The notes under the pieces: generated by a model
Seen by the model: the letters and a program-made list of their open reading frames with translations, nothing else
Told to the model about the DNA's origin: nothing
Databases searched by the model: none
Shown: positions 7,203-16,073 of the stretch, piece after piece
How positions within the stretch are numbered: the first letter of the stretch is position 1
Layout of the letters: the number at the start of each line of letters is the position of its first letter
Made by a program: the position numbers and the translations under genes
Assembly (NCBI RefSeq): GCF_022345965.1
Contig: NZ_JAKRMU010000009.1
Span: forward strand, 1-64,000
DNA: 64,000 bases
Direction: 5' to 3'
Source: Corynebacterium sp. ACRQK
GTDB lineage: Bacteria > Actinomycetota > Actinomycetes > Mycobacteriales > Mycobacteriaceae

Positions 7203-8291
7203 TTAGTCCGCAGCCGTCGGGTAGTCCGTGTAGCCGCGCTCGCCACCCATATAGAACGTGTCCTGATCTGGCTCGTTCAGCGCCAGACCCTCCTGCCACC
7301 GGCGCACCAAGTCCGGGTTAGCGATCAGCTGGCGCCCCACCACCACGGCATCCACGTAATCCAATGCCAGCTCGCGCTGCGCGTCCTCCTTCGTGGTGAC
7401 GGTGCCGAACCCGTCGTTCATCAGAACCTTGGTCACACCGTTGGCGCGGGCCTTATTCGCCAAGGTCGCAATTAGCTCGCCTTCCGGCTGTGCGTGCAGG
7501 AAAGACACGTAGGCAAGGTTCACAGGGGCAAGAGCATCCAGCAGGCCACCGTACGTGGCCAGCATGTCCTCCTCGTCGTCTTCGATGACTCCCTGTACGT
7601 TGTGGCCCGGCGAAAAACGCACTCCCACGCGGTCCGCGCCGATTTCCTCTACTATCGCGCGAATCACCATCTCCGGCAGGCGCCAGCGGTTCTCGGGGCT
7701 GCCACCAAATTCATCCTCTCGCTGGTTGGCAGATGGTGCCAAGAACTCGTGCAGCAAGTATCCGTTGGCGTTATGCACCTCCACACCATCGACACCTGCG
7801 TCAATGGCTCGGCGTGCAGCCCTGCGGAATTCCTCGACGATGCGCGGGAGCTCGTCAACCTCCAACGCCCGTGGAACCGGGGCATCCATCTTGCCGGCAA
7901 AGCCACGAACCTGGCCGTCCCAGCCCAATGCGCTGGGCGCTTCCGCCTGCGCTCCGTCGATGAGATCAGGGTGGCTAGTGCGACCACCGTGCATGATCTG
8001 CATGAAAAGCACACCGCCGGCATCGTGCACTGCGTTGGCTACGCCCTTCCAGCCGGCCGCCTGCTCCTCATTTGCGATACCTGCCTGGCCCGGAAATGCA
8101 CGGTTCGTCCACGCAGGAAAGGTCCCCTCCGTAACAACCAATCCGGCGCTAGCACGCTGGGAATAGTACTTCGTGTGCAGCTCGTTCGGCACAGCACTGT
8201 GGCCCGCCCGCTGGCGGGTCAACGCTGCCATGGTGACACGGTTGTTCAAGGTAAAACGGCCAAGTTCCAATGGGGTAAACAAAGTTGTCAT
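7203..8291 (-). CDS. Old Yellow Enzyme family NADH:flavin oxidoreductase
   Basis: 362 residues starting MTTLFTPLELG. FMN-binding TIM-barrel ene-reductase of the NemA/XenB type. The signatures are FTLNNRVTMAAL, the substrate-binding His pair in VEVHNANGYLLHEFLAP, the FMN phosphate region DAVVVGRQLIANPDLVRRW and the closing YTDYP motif. It reduces activated C=C bonds such as enones, or nitro compounds. The physiological substrate is unknown. A longer reading frame to 8474 runs through the tRNA-Lys gene and is not real. The gene sits between tRNA genes and looks like an accessory insertion relative to C. glutamicum. Confidence 0.93.
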   Translation of the reverse strand: MTTLFTPLELGRFTLNNRVTMAALTRQRAGHSAVPNELHTKYYSQRASAGLVVTEGTFPAWTNRAFPGQAGIANEEQAAGWKGVANAVHDAGGVLFMQIMHGGRTSHPDLIDGAQAEAPSALGWDGQVRGFAGKMDAPVPRALEVDELPRIVEEFRRAARRAIDAGVDGVEVHNANGYLLHEFLAPSANQREDEFGGSPENRWRLPEMVIRAIVEEIGADRVGVRFSPGHNVQGVIEDDEEDMLATYGGLLDALAPVNLAYVSFLHAQPEGELIATLANKARANGVTKVLMNDGFGTVTTKEDAQRELALDYVDAVVVGRQLIANPDLVRRWQEGLALNEPDQDTFYMGGERGYTDYPTAAD

Positions 8292-8416
8292 GCCAGCTCC
8301 AACAACCTTCGGTACCGCTTTGTTCCATCCTCGTTTCGCCCTATCAACGGAAAAACCCCGCCGCAGTGCACCATGGAAATCACCATAAACGCGCTGCAGC
8401 GGAGTGGTTAAAGCTG

Positions 8417-8489
8417 TGGGCCCTGCGGGGCTCGAACCCGCGACCTGCGGATTAAAAGTCCGTAGCTCTACCAACTGAGCTAAAGGCCC
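8417..8489 (-). tRNA. tRNA-Lys (TTT)
   Basis: 73-base cloverleaf on the minus strand. Acceptor GGGCCTT/AGGGCCC (one T-G pair), anticodon loop CTTTTAA with anticodon TTT, T arm GCGGGTTCGAGCCCCGC, discriminator A. Confidence 0.93.
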
Positions 8490-8549
8490 AACGGGAGCAT
8501 TCTATCTAATGCTTCTACGAAGCAGAAAATTGCCCCCTAGCGCCAGCCC

Positions 8550-10055
8550 CTAGCCCTTCATGGAACCCTTCTCCGCCAGGTTGATGTGGAAACTGAAGGC
8601 GGATTTCAGGTCGTGCGGAGTCTGCAGGTAATTCCCTGCTGCGCAGGCACGCTCGTAGTACTCCTCCAGCAGCGGTCGGTAGTCCGGGTGCGCAACGGAG
8701 ATGATCTTCGGCACGCGATCGCGCGGTGCCAGGCCACGCAGGTCGGCGTAGCCGTGCTCCGTGATGATCACCATCACGTCGTGCTCCGTGTGGTCGACGT
8801 GGGAGGCGAAGGGCACGATGGCGGAAATGTCGCCGTCCTTGGCCGTAGACGGGGAGATGAAGGTGGACAGGAAGGCGTTGCGCGTGAAGTCGCCGGAGCC
8901 GCCGATGCCGTTCATGATGCGCGAGCCAGACACGTTCGTGGAGTTCACGTTTCCGTAGATGTCACAGCCGATCATGCCGTTGGAGGCGATCAAGCCGGTA
9001 CGGCGGATGACCTCCGGGTGGTTGGAGATCTGCTGCGGGCGCAAGACGATGTGCTCGCGATAGCGTTTCGCCTCATCGTTCATCTTCTTTGCGTACTCCG
9101 GGGAAAGCGCGAAGGAGGTTGCGGAGGCGACGGTCATCTTGCCGTTGTCGATGAGGTCCAGCATGCCGTCCTGGATCACCTCAGTGTAGGCCTGGATGTT
9201 CTCGAACTTGGAGTCCAGCAGACCCGCCATCACGGCATTCGGCACGTTACCCACGCCGGACTGCATGACGTAGCCGTCGTAGGTCAGGCGACCGGCCTCA
9301 ACCTCGCCCTCGAGGAGGTCCAGGAAGTGCCCGGCAATCTTCTCGGAGATCTCGTCGGTCGGCTTGAAAGGCGCGTTACGGTCCTCGGCGTTGGTCTTCA
9401 CCACGGCCACAACCTTGTTCTGGTCGACCGGAATGTACGGCGTGCCGATGCGATCGCCGGGGCGGTTGATCGGGATCGGGGTGCGTTTCGGCAGATCCTG
9501 GATCTTGTAGATGTCGTGCATGCCCTCCAGGTCGAGGGACTGCCACTCGTTGACCTCGATAATGACCTTGCGGGCGGAGTTGAGGTACTCCACGTTGTTG
9601 CCGACTGCCGAGGAGGGGATGATGTTGCCCGCCTCGTCGATGCGTACGGCTTCCACGACAGCTACGTCCAGCTGCCCGAAGAAGCCTTCCTCAACCTGCT
9701 GGCCGAGGTGGGAGAGGTGGATGTCCTGGTACTTGATTTCGCCCGCGTTGATCTTCTTACGCATCACCGGATCGGAGGCGTAGGGGGTGCGGTATCGCAC
9801 CGCATCCGCTTCCGCCAGCACACCGTCACAGTCAGGCGCGGTAGAAGCGCCGGTAAAGAGGTCAATCTGGAAGTCTTCCCCGCGACCATGCAGTTCCTTA
9901 GCCTTCTCGGCGATGGCGGTCGGCAGCGCCTTGGGGTAGCCCGCGCCCGTGAAGCCGGACATGCCGATCTTGTCGCCATGGTTGATGAACTGCGCCGCCT
10001 CGTCGGCGGACATGACCTTGGACCTGTAGAACTCGTTGGCGATGCGCTCAGACAT
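8550..10055 (-). CDS. actA: Succinyl-CoA:acetate CoA-transferase (ActA/Cat1)
   Basis: 501 residues, near-identical over long stretches to C. glutamicum ActA as remembered (MSADEAAQF, GFTGAGYPKALPTAIA, LFTGASTAPDCDG, HLSHLGQQVEEGFFGQLDVA, MNGIGGSGDFTRNAF). Class I CoA-transferases move CoA between succinyl-CoA and acetate through a Glu thioester. The GTP-independent reaction yields succinate and acetyl-CoA. The ATG at 10055 follows a perfect GGAGGA with correct spacing. Upstream in-frame starts add an atypical MKRRNRY tail. With sucCD missing from its normal neighbouring site, this enzyme may carry the succinyl-CoA to succinate step of the TCA cycle. Divergent from dus. Confidence 0.95.
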   Translation of the reverse strand: MSERIANEFYRSKVMSADEAAQFINHGDKIGMSGFTGAGYPKALPTAIAEKAKELHGRGEDFQIDLFTGASTAPDCDGVLAEADAVRYRTPYASDPVMRKKINAGEIKYQDIHLSHLGQQVEEGFFGQLDVAVVEAVRIDEAGNIIPSSAVGNNVEYLNSARKVIIEVNEWQSLDLEGMHDIYKIQDLPKRTPIPINRPGDRIGTPYIPVDQNKVVAVVKTNAEDRNAPFKPTDEISEKIAGHFLDLLEGEVEAGRLTYDGYVMQSGVGNVPNAVMAGLLDSKFENIQAYTEVIQDGMLDLIDNGKMTVASATSFALSPEYAKKMNDEAKRYREHIVLRPQQISNHPEVIRRTGLIASNGMIGCDIYGNVNSTNVSGSRIMNGIGGSGDFTRNAFLSTFISPSTAKDGDISAIVPFASHVDHTEHDVMVIITEHGYADLRGLAPRDRVPKIISVAHPDYRPLLEEYYERACAAGNYLQTPHDLKSAFSFHINLAEKGSMKG

Positions 10056-10146
10056 CGGTTCCTCCTCCATTACTGTGTAGCGGTTTCTCCGCTTCATTTC
10101 CTCAGCCTACATAAATGTGACGTAGCTCGCCCTCACCCTTCAGCCT

Positions 10147-10159
10147 ATTGTTGAACAAT
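10147..10159. promoter_or_regulatory. Palindrome in the actA/dus divergent region
   Basis: ATTGTT-G-AACAAT is a perfect 6-1-6 inverted repeat, 92 bases from the actA start and 64 from dus. It could be an operator for either gene. I do not recognise the regulator. Confidence 0.35.
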
Positions 10160-10222
10160 CTTTGTTGCTAGTTTGGCTTCTTTTTGGACGCCCTTTGGTA
10201 TTCTGTCTACCCCGGTGTGACA

Positions 10223-11476
10223 ATGGTGCCCGTGACTACATCGACCACAACCCCCGCCTCCACCACGCCGCAAGATTCAACCGTCCAGGCCGGCTCGACC
10301 GGCGGAGCCCCCTCGGCGAACCAGCAGTTCCAAGGACTGCAGATCGGCAAGATGCAGCTCGACTCCCCCGTCGTGCTCGCCCCGATGGCAGGCGTAACCA
10401 ACGTGGCCTTCCGCAGCCTGTGCCGCGAACAGGAGCGTGAACGCATGGGTTCCGTCGCCGGACTTTACGTCTGCGAAATGGTGACGGCTCGCGCGCTGGT
10501 CGAACGCAATCCGAAAACCTTACACATGACGACCTTCGCGCCAGACGAGGATCCCCGCAGCCTGCAGCTGTACACCACCGACCCGGAGTACACCTACAAG
10601 GCGGCGAAGATGATCGTCGACGAGAACCTCGCCGACCACATCGACATGAATTTCGGCTGCCCCGTGCCCAAGGTCACCCGCCGCGGCGGCGGCTCCGCCC
10701 TGCCTTACAAGCGCAGGCTCTTCGGAAATATCGTGGCCGCCGCAGTCAAGGCCACGGAAGGCACGGACATTCCCGTGACCGTGAAGATGCGCGTGGGTAT
10801 CGACGACCAGCACCACACGCACCTGGATGCCGGTCGCATCGCCGTGGAGGAGGGTGCGGCCGCCGTGGCTCTGCATGGCCGTACCGCGGCACAGCGCTAC
10901 TCCGGCCACGCGGATTGGAACGAGATCACGCGCCTCAAGCATCACCTGGCCCACACCGGAATCCCCGTGCTGGGCAACGGCGACATCTTCAAGGCCACTG
11001 ACGCCCGCGCCATGATGGAGCAGACCGGCTGCGACGGCGTAGTCGTAGGCCGGGGTTGCCTGGGCCGCCCGTGGATCTTCGCGGAGCTCTCCGCCGAGCT
11101 ACGCGGCCTGCCGGTCCCCAGTGAACCCACCCTGGGCGAGGTAGCGCGCATCATTCTGCGCCACGCGGAACTGCTGGCCGCCCACGACGGTGAGCAAAAG
11201 GCCTGCCGCGACTTACGCAAGCACATGACATGGTACCTGCGCGGCTTCCCCGCCGGCGGGGAACTACGCCGGAGCCTGTCCCGGGTAAGCAGCCTGGACG
11301 AGCTGAAGTCTGCACTCGCCGACGTGTGGGACTCCCCCGCCCTGGCCGAGGACGCCGACGGCGCCCGCGGCCGCCAGGGATCCCCGGCGAAGGTGGCCCT
11401 TCCGGAGGGGTGGCTGGACGACCCGGAGGACGAGACTGTCCCCGACGGGGCAGATATCGAAAACAGTGGCGGTTAA
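10223..11476 (+). CDS. dus: tRNA-dihydrouridine synthase
   Basis: FMN-dependent reduction of uridine in tRNA D-loops. After a Thr/Ser-rich N-terminal tail come SPVVLAPMAGVTNVAFR, MNFGCPVPKVTRRGGGSALP (containing the catalytic Cys), TVKMRVGID, ALHGRTAAQRYSG and GNGDIFKATDARAMM, the standard Dus (DusB-like) motif order. The ATG at 10223 is chosen because TGGTATTCT, an extended -10, ends about 19 bases earlier, so a TTG at 10184 would lie upstream of the transcript. The 417-residue length is slightly long because of the low-complexity start and an acidic C-terminal tail. The same gene follows actA in C. glutamicum. Confidence 0.93.
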   Translation: MVPVTTSTTTPASTTPQDSTVQAGSTGGAPSANQQFQGLQIGKMQLDSPVVLAPMAGVTNVAFRSLCREQERERMGSVAGLYVCEMVTARALVERNPKTLHMTTFAPDEDPRSLQLYTTDPEYTYKAAKMIVDENLADHIDMNFGCPVPKVTRRGGGSALPYKRRLFGNIVAAAVKATEGTDIPVTVKMRVGIDDQHHTHLDAGRIAVEEGAAAVALHGRTAAQRYSGHADWNEITRLKHHLAHTGIPVLGNGDIFKATDARAMMEQTGCDGVVVGRGCLGRPWIFAELSAELRGLPVPSEPTLGEVARIILRHAELLAAHDGEQKACRDLRKHMTWYLRGFPAGGELRRSLSRVSSLDELKSALADVWDSPALAEDADGARGRQGSPAKVALPEGWLDDPEDETVPDGADIENSGG

Positions 11477-11563
11477 CAGTTTTCGGGTCTATGGGTTTTT
11501 CGGGGCTATACGCGGGGGCTAAACCTCAGCGCCACCGAGCTCCAGAGACTATAGTTTTTTCAC

Positions 11564-12304
11564 ATGCGTAGGGTGTACCGAAACCAACTCCGAGAATTTA
11601 AGCACGACATTTCGCTGATGGCGGATTTCGTGCGCACTGCGCTCAATTCCGCTACCCGTTCTCTGCTAGAAACCGACCTGGACCTTACCGAGAAGGTCCT
11701 AAGCAGCGTGGATACACTCGAGGATCTGCGAGAAACAGCAGTCAAGGATGCCTTCCGGCTGCTAGCGCTGGAGGCGCCCGTAGCGCGGGACTTGCGCATC
11801 GTCGTTGCGGGCCAGCACATTGTCGAGGATTTCACCCGCATGGGCGCGCTTGCGGTGCATGTGGCAAAGGTGGCGCGGCGGCGTCACCCAGAAAACGCTG
11901 TCCCTGCGACCGCCCGCCCATATATCGAAGAGATGGCTCGGCAGTGCGACAACTCGGCGGCGAAGATCCAGACCCTGCTGCGCGAGCTCGACGTAAACAC
12001 TGCCCTCGAGCTCGTCGAAGACGACGATGCGGTCGATGACATCCACCGCCACATCTTCCAGCTCACCACCCAGCGCGAATGGCCACACACCGTGCGCGAG
12101 GCCGTGGACGTCACGCTGCTGTCACGCTACCTCGAGCGCTACTCTGACCACGCCGTGGAGATCGCCAACCGAATCGTCTTCATCATTACTGGCCTCACGC
12201 CGGACGAGTACCACCGAAAGCAGGAGGACGAAGAGCTGCAGCAGCGGTTCCGCGAGCAGTTCGACGAGAGGCGCTACCGCTACGACACGAACCTGGACTA
12301 CTAG
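11564..12304 (+). CDS. phoU: Phosphate-signalling protein PhoU
   Basis: 246 residues with the two three-helix PhoU repeats; the acidic metal-binding signatures include ALEAPVARDLRIVVAGQHI and SRYLERYSDHAVEIANRIV. PhoU links the Pst transporter to the phosphate two-component system and dampens it when phosphate is ample. It faces the pstSCAB operon, separated by gntK. A TATAGT box at 11550-11555 ends eight bases before the ATG, implying a leaderless message. Confidence 0.94.
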   Translation: MRRVYRNQLREFKHDISLMADFVRTALNSATRSLLETDLDLTEKVLSSVDTLEDLRETAVKDAFRLLALEAPVARDLRIVVAGQHIVEDFTRMGALAVHVAKVARRRHPENAVPATARPYIEEMARQCDNSAAKIQTLLRELDVNTALELVEDDDAVDDIHRHIFQLTTQREWPHTVREAVDVTLLSRYLERYSDHAVEIANRIVFIITGLTPDEYHRKQEDEELQQRFREQFDERRYRYDTNLDY

Positions 12305-12337
12305 CCAGGATTATTAACCAGTCGCTCCAAGTGGGAT

Positions 12338-12889
12338 TTAGCGCGCGTACGCCTTCTTCGCGAACTTTGCGGCGTTCAGCGCATCGTCGAGCAGCTGCTC
12401 CGGGGTGCGGCTAACGTCCAACTGGATGCCCTTTTCCCCCGGCGTGAGGCGCTGCAGATCCTCCAGCTGCGCGGTCAGCAGCTCGCGTGGCATGTCAGCT
12501 TCTCCCACACGGTTCTTCATGCGCTCCGCGAGCACATCCTCGGTGCCGTACAGGTGGACGTAAAACACGGTCGCGTTCTCACCCGCGTCGTTCAGGATCT
12601 CGCGGTGGTCGATGCGCAGCGCGGTGCAGGCAGTGACGGTGTTATTGCCTTGGGTGGCCTCGTCCGCAATCCAATCACGCACGATCCCTAGCCACTTATG
12701 GCGCCCAGCCTCCGGCGGGAGCTTGCCGTCTTGCAGGATCTCCAGTGCCCCTTCGGGGTGCAGGTCGTCGGCTTCCTGCAGCTGCCAGCCGGTCTTCTCG
12801 GCCAGGGCGCGCGCCAGGGTGGTCTTGCCGCTGCCGCTCACCCCCATCACGACGACGTGGAGGGTTGCCGGGGTCTCTTGGCTAGACAT
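12338..12889 (-). CDS. gntK: Gluconokinase
   Basis: 183 residues. P-loop GVSGSGKTTLARALAE near the N-terminus, then the gluconate-binding DDLHPE motif and ACTALRIDHREIL typical of the GntK/IdnK family. It phosphorylates gluconate to 6-phosphogluconate, feeding the pentose-phosphate pathway. The ATG at 12889 is preceded by AAAGGAG, and further upstream starts have none. Convergent with phoU, and downstream of the pst operon terminator. No gluconate permease is adjacent. Confidence 0.93.
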   Translation of the reverse strand: MSSQETPATLHVVVMGVSGSGKTTLARALAEKTGWQLQEADDLHPEGALEILQDGKLPPEAGRHKWLGIVRDWIADEATQGNNTVTACTALRIDHREILNDAGENATVFYVHLYGTEDVLAERMKNRVGEADMPRELLTAQLEDLQRLTPGEKGIQLDVSRTPEQLLDDALNAAKFAKKAYAR

Positions 12890-12970
12890 GTGGCTCCTTT
12901 CTTCTCTGCGGTGGTTCTCTGGGATACCCGTTACTGCCTCCAGTATGCCCATTATTTTTATTGTTGACGC

Positions 12971-13006
12971 CAAAAGCGGGGTTCCGGCGCTAACCGGAAC
13001 CCCGCT
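12971..13006 (-). terminator. Terminator of the pstSCAB operon
   Basis: AGCGGGGTTCCGG and CCGGAACCCCGCT form a perfect 13-bp stem with a six-base loop, followed on the minus strand by TTTTGG. It lies 82 bases after the pstB stop. Confidence 0.88.
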
Positions 13007-13087
13007 AGTGGGTGGCAAGCTCAGCGGGAGCCTGCCGAAGACACTTTTTCTAAGATTCTGTACCCGCGTGATACGCAGATAGGAGCT

Positions 13088-13864
13088 TTATCCGAAGCGA
13101 CCGGAGATGTAGTCCTCGGTCTCCTTCTTCGACGGGTTTTCGAAGATCTGCTTGGTCGGGCCAACCTCGACCAGCTGGCCGGGCTTGCCGGTAGCTTCCA
13201 GGGAGTAGAAGGCGGTCTGGTCGGACACACGGGCTGCCTGCTGCATGTTGTGCGTCACGATGACGATGGTGAACTCTTCCTTCAGCTCGTGGATCAGGTC
13301 CTCCACTGCCAGGGTGGAGATCGGGTCCAGCGCTGAGCAGGGCTCGTCCATCAGCAGAACTTCTGGCTCGACCGCGATGGCGCGGGCGATGCACAGGCGC
13401 TGCTGCTGACCACCGGACAGGCCGCCACCCGGCTTGTCCAGACGGTCCTTAACTTCGTCCCACAGGTTGGAGCCACGCAGCGCGCGCTCTGCAATCTCAC
13501 GGAGCTTCTTCTTGTTCTTCGCGCCGGACAGCTTTAGGCCAGCCACTACGTTCTCTTCGATGGACATCGTCGGGAACGGGTTTGCCTTCTGGAAGACCAT
13601 ACCGATGGTGTTGCGGACAGCCACCGGGTCGATCTTCGGGCCGTAAATGTTTTCACCGTCAAGCAGGATCTCGCCATCGACGTAGGCGCCGGGGATAACC
13701 TCGTGCATACGGTTTAGGGTGCGCAGCACGGTGGACTTACCGCAGCCGGACGGGCCAATGAAGGCGGTCACTGCCTTCGGCGGGATGTGCAGGTTGACGT
13801 CCTGTACGGCGTGGAAGTCGCCGTAGTAGATGTTGACGTCGTTGAGGTCTAGGCGCTTAGCCAT
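13088..13864 (-). CDS. pstB: Phosphate ABC transporter ATP-binding protein
   Basis: 258 residues. Walker [10 protein letters not shown], signature LSGGQQQR, Walker [14 protein letters not shown] and the H-loop [10 protein letters not shown], with the PstB-specific [20 protein letters not shown]. Powers high-affinity phosphate import. Last gene of pstSCAB, and probably induced with it under phosphate limitation. The ATG follows AGGAGAA. Confidence 0.97.
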   Translation of the reverse strand: MAKRLDLNDVNIYYGDFHAVQDVNLHIPPKAVTAFIGPSGCGKSTVLRTLNRMHEVIPGAYVDGEILLDGENIYGPKIDPVAVRNTIGMVFQKANPFPTMSIEENVVAGLKLSGAKNKKKLREIAERALRGSNLWDEVKDRLDKPGGGLSGGQQQRLCIARAIAVEPEVLLMDEPCSALDPISTLAVEDLIHELKEEFTIVIVTHNMQQAARVSDQTAFYSLEATGKPGQLVEVGPTKQIFENPSKKETEDYISGRFG

Positions 13865-13936
13865 TGTGTTGTTCTCCTAGGAAAGGCTTTGTTTGGGTTT
13901 TCGGTCCCAGTGGGGCCTAAGGCGATAGGTTCAGCC

Positions 13937-14857
13937 TTAGACCTTCACCGAGTAGCGCTTCGAGATCAGGCGGGCGCCAATCATCAGGATCGCCACGAGC
14001 AGCACCAGGGTCAGTGCGGAGCCCCACAGGCGCTCTAGCACGAACTCGTTACTGCCTGCGCCATACAGGTCAACCATGTACAGCGGCAGGGACTGCTGAC
14101 CACCTTCGAACGGGTTCCAGTTGATCTTGGTGGTGGAGCCAACCAGGATCAGCACTGGCGCGGACTCGCCCATCACGCGGGCGACGGCCAGCATGATGCC
14201 GGTGACGATGCCGGACAGAGCAGTCGGGAGGACGATCTTCACGATGGTCTTCCACTTCGGCACACCCAGTGCGTATGAGGCCTCACGCAGATCCATCGGA
14301 ACCACGCGCAGCATCTCTTCCGCGTTACGCACGATGATCGGAACCATCAGCAGCACCAGCGCCAGTGAGACTGCGAAGCCGGAGCGCTCAAAGCCGAACA
14401 TGGTGATCCACATCGCGTAGACGAACAGGGCGGCAACGATGGAGGGAACGCCGGTCAGAATGTCGACCATGAAGGTCGTGATCCTGCCGAGGAATCCGCC
14501 GCGAGAGTACTCCACCAGGTAGATAGCGGTGAACACGCCGATCGGGATGGAGACCGCGGAAGTAACCAGAACTTGCATCAAAGTACCGATGATGGCGTGG
14601 ACTGCACCACCACCGGCCTTGTTACGCGGCTGGCCGACCATGTCGTACATCCACCAGTCGGGGTTAAGAATGGCGGGCAGACCTTCGCCGACGACCTTGA
14701 TTAAGACCCACAGCAGTGGGACCAGGGCTAGCGCCATGGCGAAGTAGATGATGACGGTGGCGAACTTGTCGACCGCCTTACGCTTACCAGAAATCTGGGT
14801 AAACAGCTCGGAGGACGAAGAGGACTTCTTGTTTTCTACAGTTGCTGCATCAGTCAT
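13937..14857 (-). CDS. pstA: Phosphate ABC transporter permease PstA
   Basis: 306 residues with about six membrane helices. The cytoplasmic EAA-type loop reads REASYALGVPKWKTIVKIVL followed by PTALSGIVTG, which docks on PstB. The start 12 bases after the pstC stop, with an AGGAGAAG ribosome-binding site, shows translational coupling. An N-terminal cytosolic tail of about 30 residues is Ser-rich. Confidence 0.96.
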   Translation of the reverse strand: MTDAATVENKKSSSSSELFTQISGKRKAVDKFATVIIYFAMALALVPLLWVLIKVVGEGLPAILNPDWWMYDMVGQPRNKAGGGAVHAIIGTLMQVLVTSAVSIPIGVFTAIYLVEYSRGGFLGRITTFMVDILTGVPSIVAALFVYAMWITMFGFERSGFAVSLALVLLMVPIIVRNAEEMLRVVPMDLREASYALGVPKWKTIVKIVLPTALSGIVTGIMLAVARVMGESAPVLILVGSTTKINWNPFEGGQQSLPLYMVDLYGAGSNEFVLERLWGSALTLVLLVAILMIGARLISKRYSVKV

Positions 14858-14869
14858 TGTTCTCTTCTC

Positions 14870-15931
14870 CTACTTCTTCGCCACAACGGCACGGGCGGCA
14901 GCGTTGACCAAGAAGGTCAACAGGAACAGGACGAGGCCGGCGGAGATGTAGGCACCCGCCTTCAGCTCGTCGTTGAACTCTGGCGCGGCTGCGGCAATGG
15001 CCGTTGCGAAGGTCGTACCGCCATCCATCAGGGAGCCACGGAAGTTCGGCGCACTAGCGATGACCATGTACAGTGCCATGGTCTCACCCAACGCACGGCC
15101 CAGGCCCAACATTGCACCGGAGATGTAGCCGGACAAGCCGAAGGGCAGCACGGTCATGCGGACAACTTCCCAGCGGGTTGCGCCCAGAGCCAATGCGGCT
15201 TCGACGTGCCCCTTCGGGGTCTGCACGAAGACCTCACGGGTGGTGGCGGCGATGACCGGCAGAATCATGATTGCCAAGACGACGCCACCGGTGAAGATGT
15301 TTCGAGAGGTGGAGAACGGCGGGGAGCTACCCTGCTGGTGGTTGAACAGGAAGAAACCGCCGGCCCAGCCAGACAGCCACTCGAAGAAGTCACCCAGCGC
15401 CGGGCCGAGGACGTAAGCGCCCCAAATACCGAACACGATGGAGGGCACTGCGGCCAGCAAGTCGATCATGAAGCCCAGGGGCTTGATGAAACGCTTCGGG
15501 CAGTAGTTAGACAGGAAGATCGCAATGCCCAGTGCAACCGGCATGGCCAGCAGGAGGGCGACGATCGAAACCAGGACGGTGGTGAAGAACAGGTTCGGGA
15601 TACCGAACTGCATCCATCCGCCGTCATTGTTGGTGTAGTCGGTGTTCCAGCGTTCACCGTAGGTGAAGAAGCTGAAAATTCCGTCGCGCAGGCGGTTCAG
15701 TGCGGGGACTGCCTGCATGATCAGGAACAGGCCGATCAGGCCGATCATCACGGTGATCAGGATTGAGGAGGTCTTTGCCAGCGTTTCGAAAACAACATCG
15801 CCAGGGCGCTTAACGCTGCCACCGCCGGAGCGTTGGCTATTCTGCGCCAACTGGTGATCCTGCTTCGGCTGAGGGGCGTCGCCCTCTGCCTTTGCAGACT
15901 TGGCGACCTCAACCTTATTGGCGTTTGCCAT
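14870..15931 (-). CDS. pstC: Phosphate ABC transporter permease PstC
   Basis: 353 residues, six or more membrane helices and an EAA loop EAALALGATRWEVVRMTVLP. The N-terminal approximately 40 residues are charged and Gln-rich, as in other corynebacteria. AAGGATCCCTC precedes the ATG. Separated from pstS by a 142-base spacer with a strong hairpin. Confidence 0.96.
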   Translation of the reverse strand: MANANKVEVAKSAKAEGDAPQPKQDHQLAQNSQRSGGGSVKRPGDVVFETLAKTSSILITVMIGLIGLFLIMQAVPALNRLRDGIFSFFTYGERWNTDYTNNDGGWMQFGIPNLFFTTVLVSIVALLLAMPVALGIAIFLSNYCPKRFIKPLGFMIDLLAAVPSIVFGIWGAYVLGPALGDFFEWLSGWAGGFFLFNHQQGSSPPFSTSRNIFTGGVVLAIMILPVIAATTREVFVQTPKGHVEAALALGATRWEVVRMTVLPFGLSGYISGAMLGLGRALGETMALYMVIASAPNFRGSLMDGGTTFATAIAAAAPEFNDELKAGAYISAGLVLFLLTFLVNAAARAVVAKK

Positions 15932-16014
15932 GAGGGATCCTTAAAAGGTCGTTATTCAATACCAGAATAAAATTGAAAAGTGTTTCGCGTCACTGTAGTT
16001 GCCGTATTCAAATC

Positions 16015-16047
16015 GTAACCCCCGATCGAAGAACGAGCGGGGGTTAC
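16015..16047 (-). terminator. Intra-operon hairpin between pstS and pstC
   Basis: GTAACCCCCG and CGGGGGTTAC form a perfect 10-bp stem with a 13-base loop, 26 bases after the pstS stop. No T-run follows. It probably acts as a partial terminator or 3' stabiliser, so that the binding protein is made in excess over the permease. Confidence 0.65.
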
Positions 16048-16073
16048 GTCACTGTCTGAATGCCAGCGTTTAA

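Noticed and set aside
8292..8474. N-terminal extension of the Old Yellow Enzyme gene
   Set aside because: Runs through tRNA-Lys, and the family homology begins at 8291.
8586..10154. 522-codon plus-strand frame
   Set aside because: Exact antisense of actA, which has unmistakable family motifs. The reverse translation is a valine/histidine-rich artefact.
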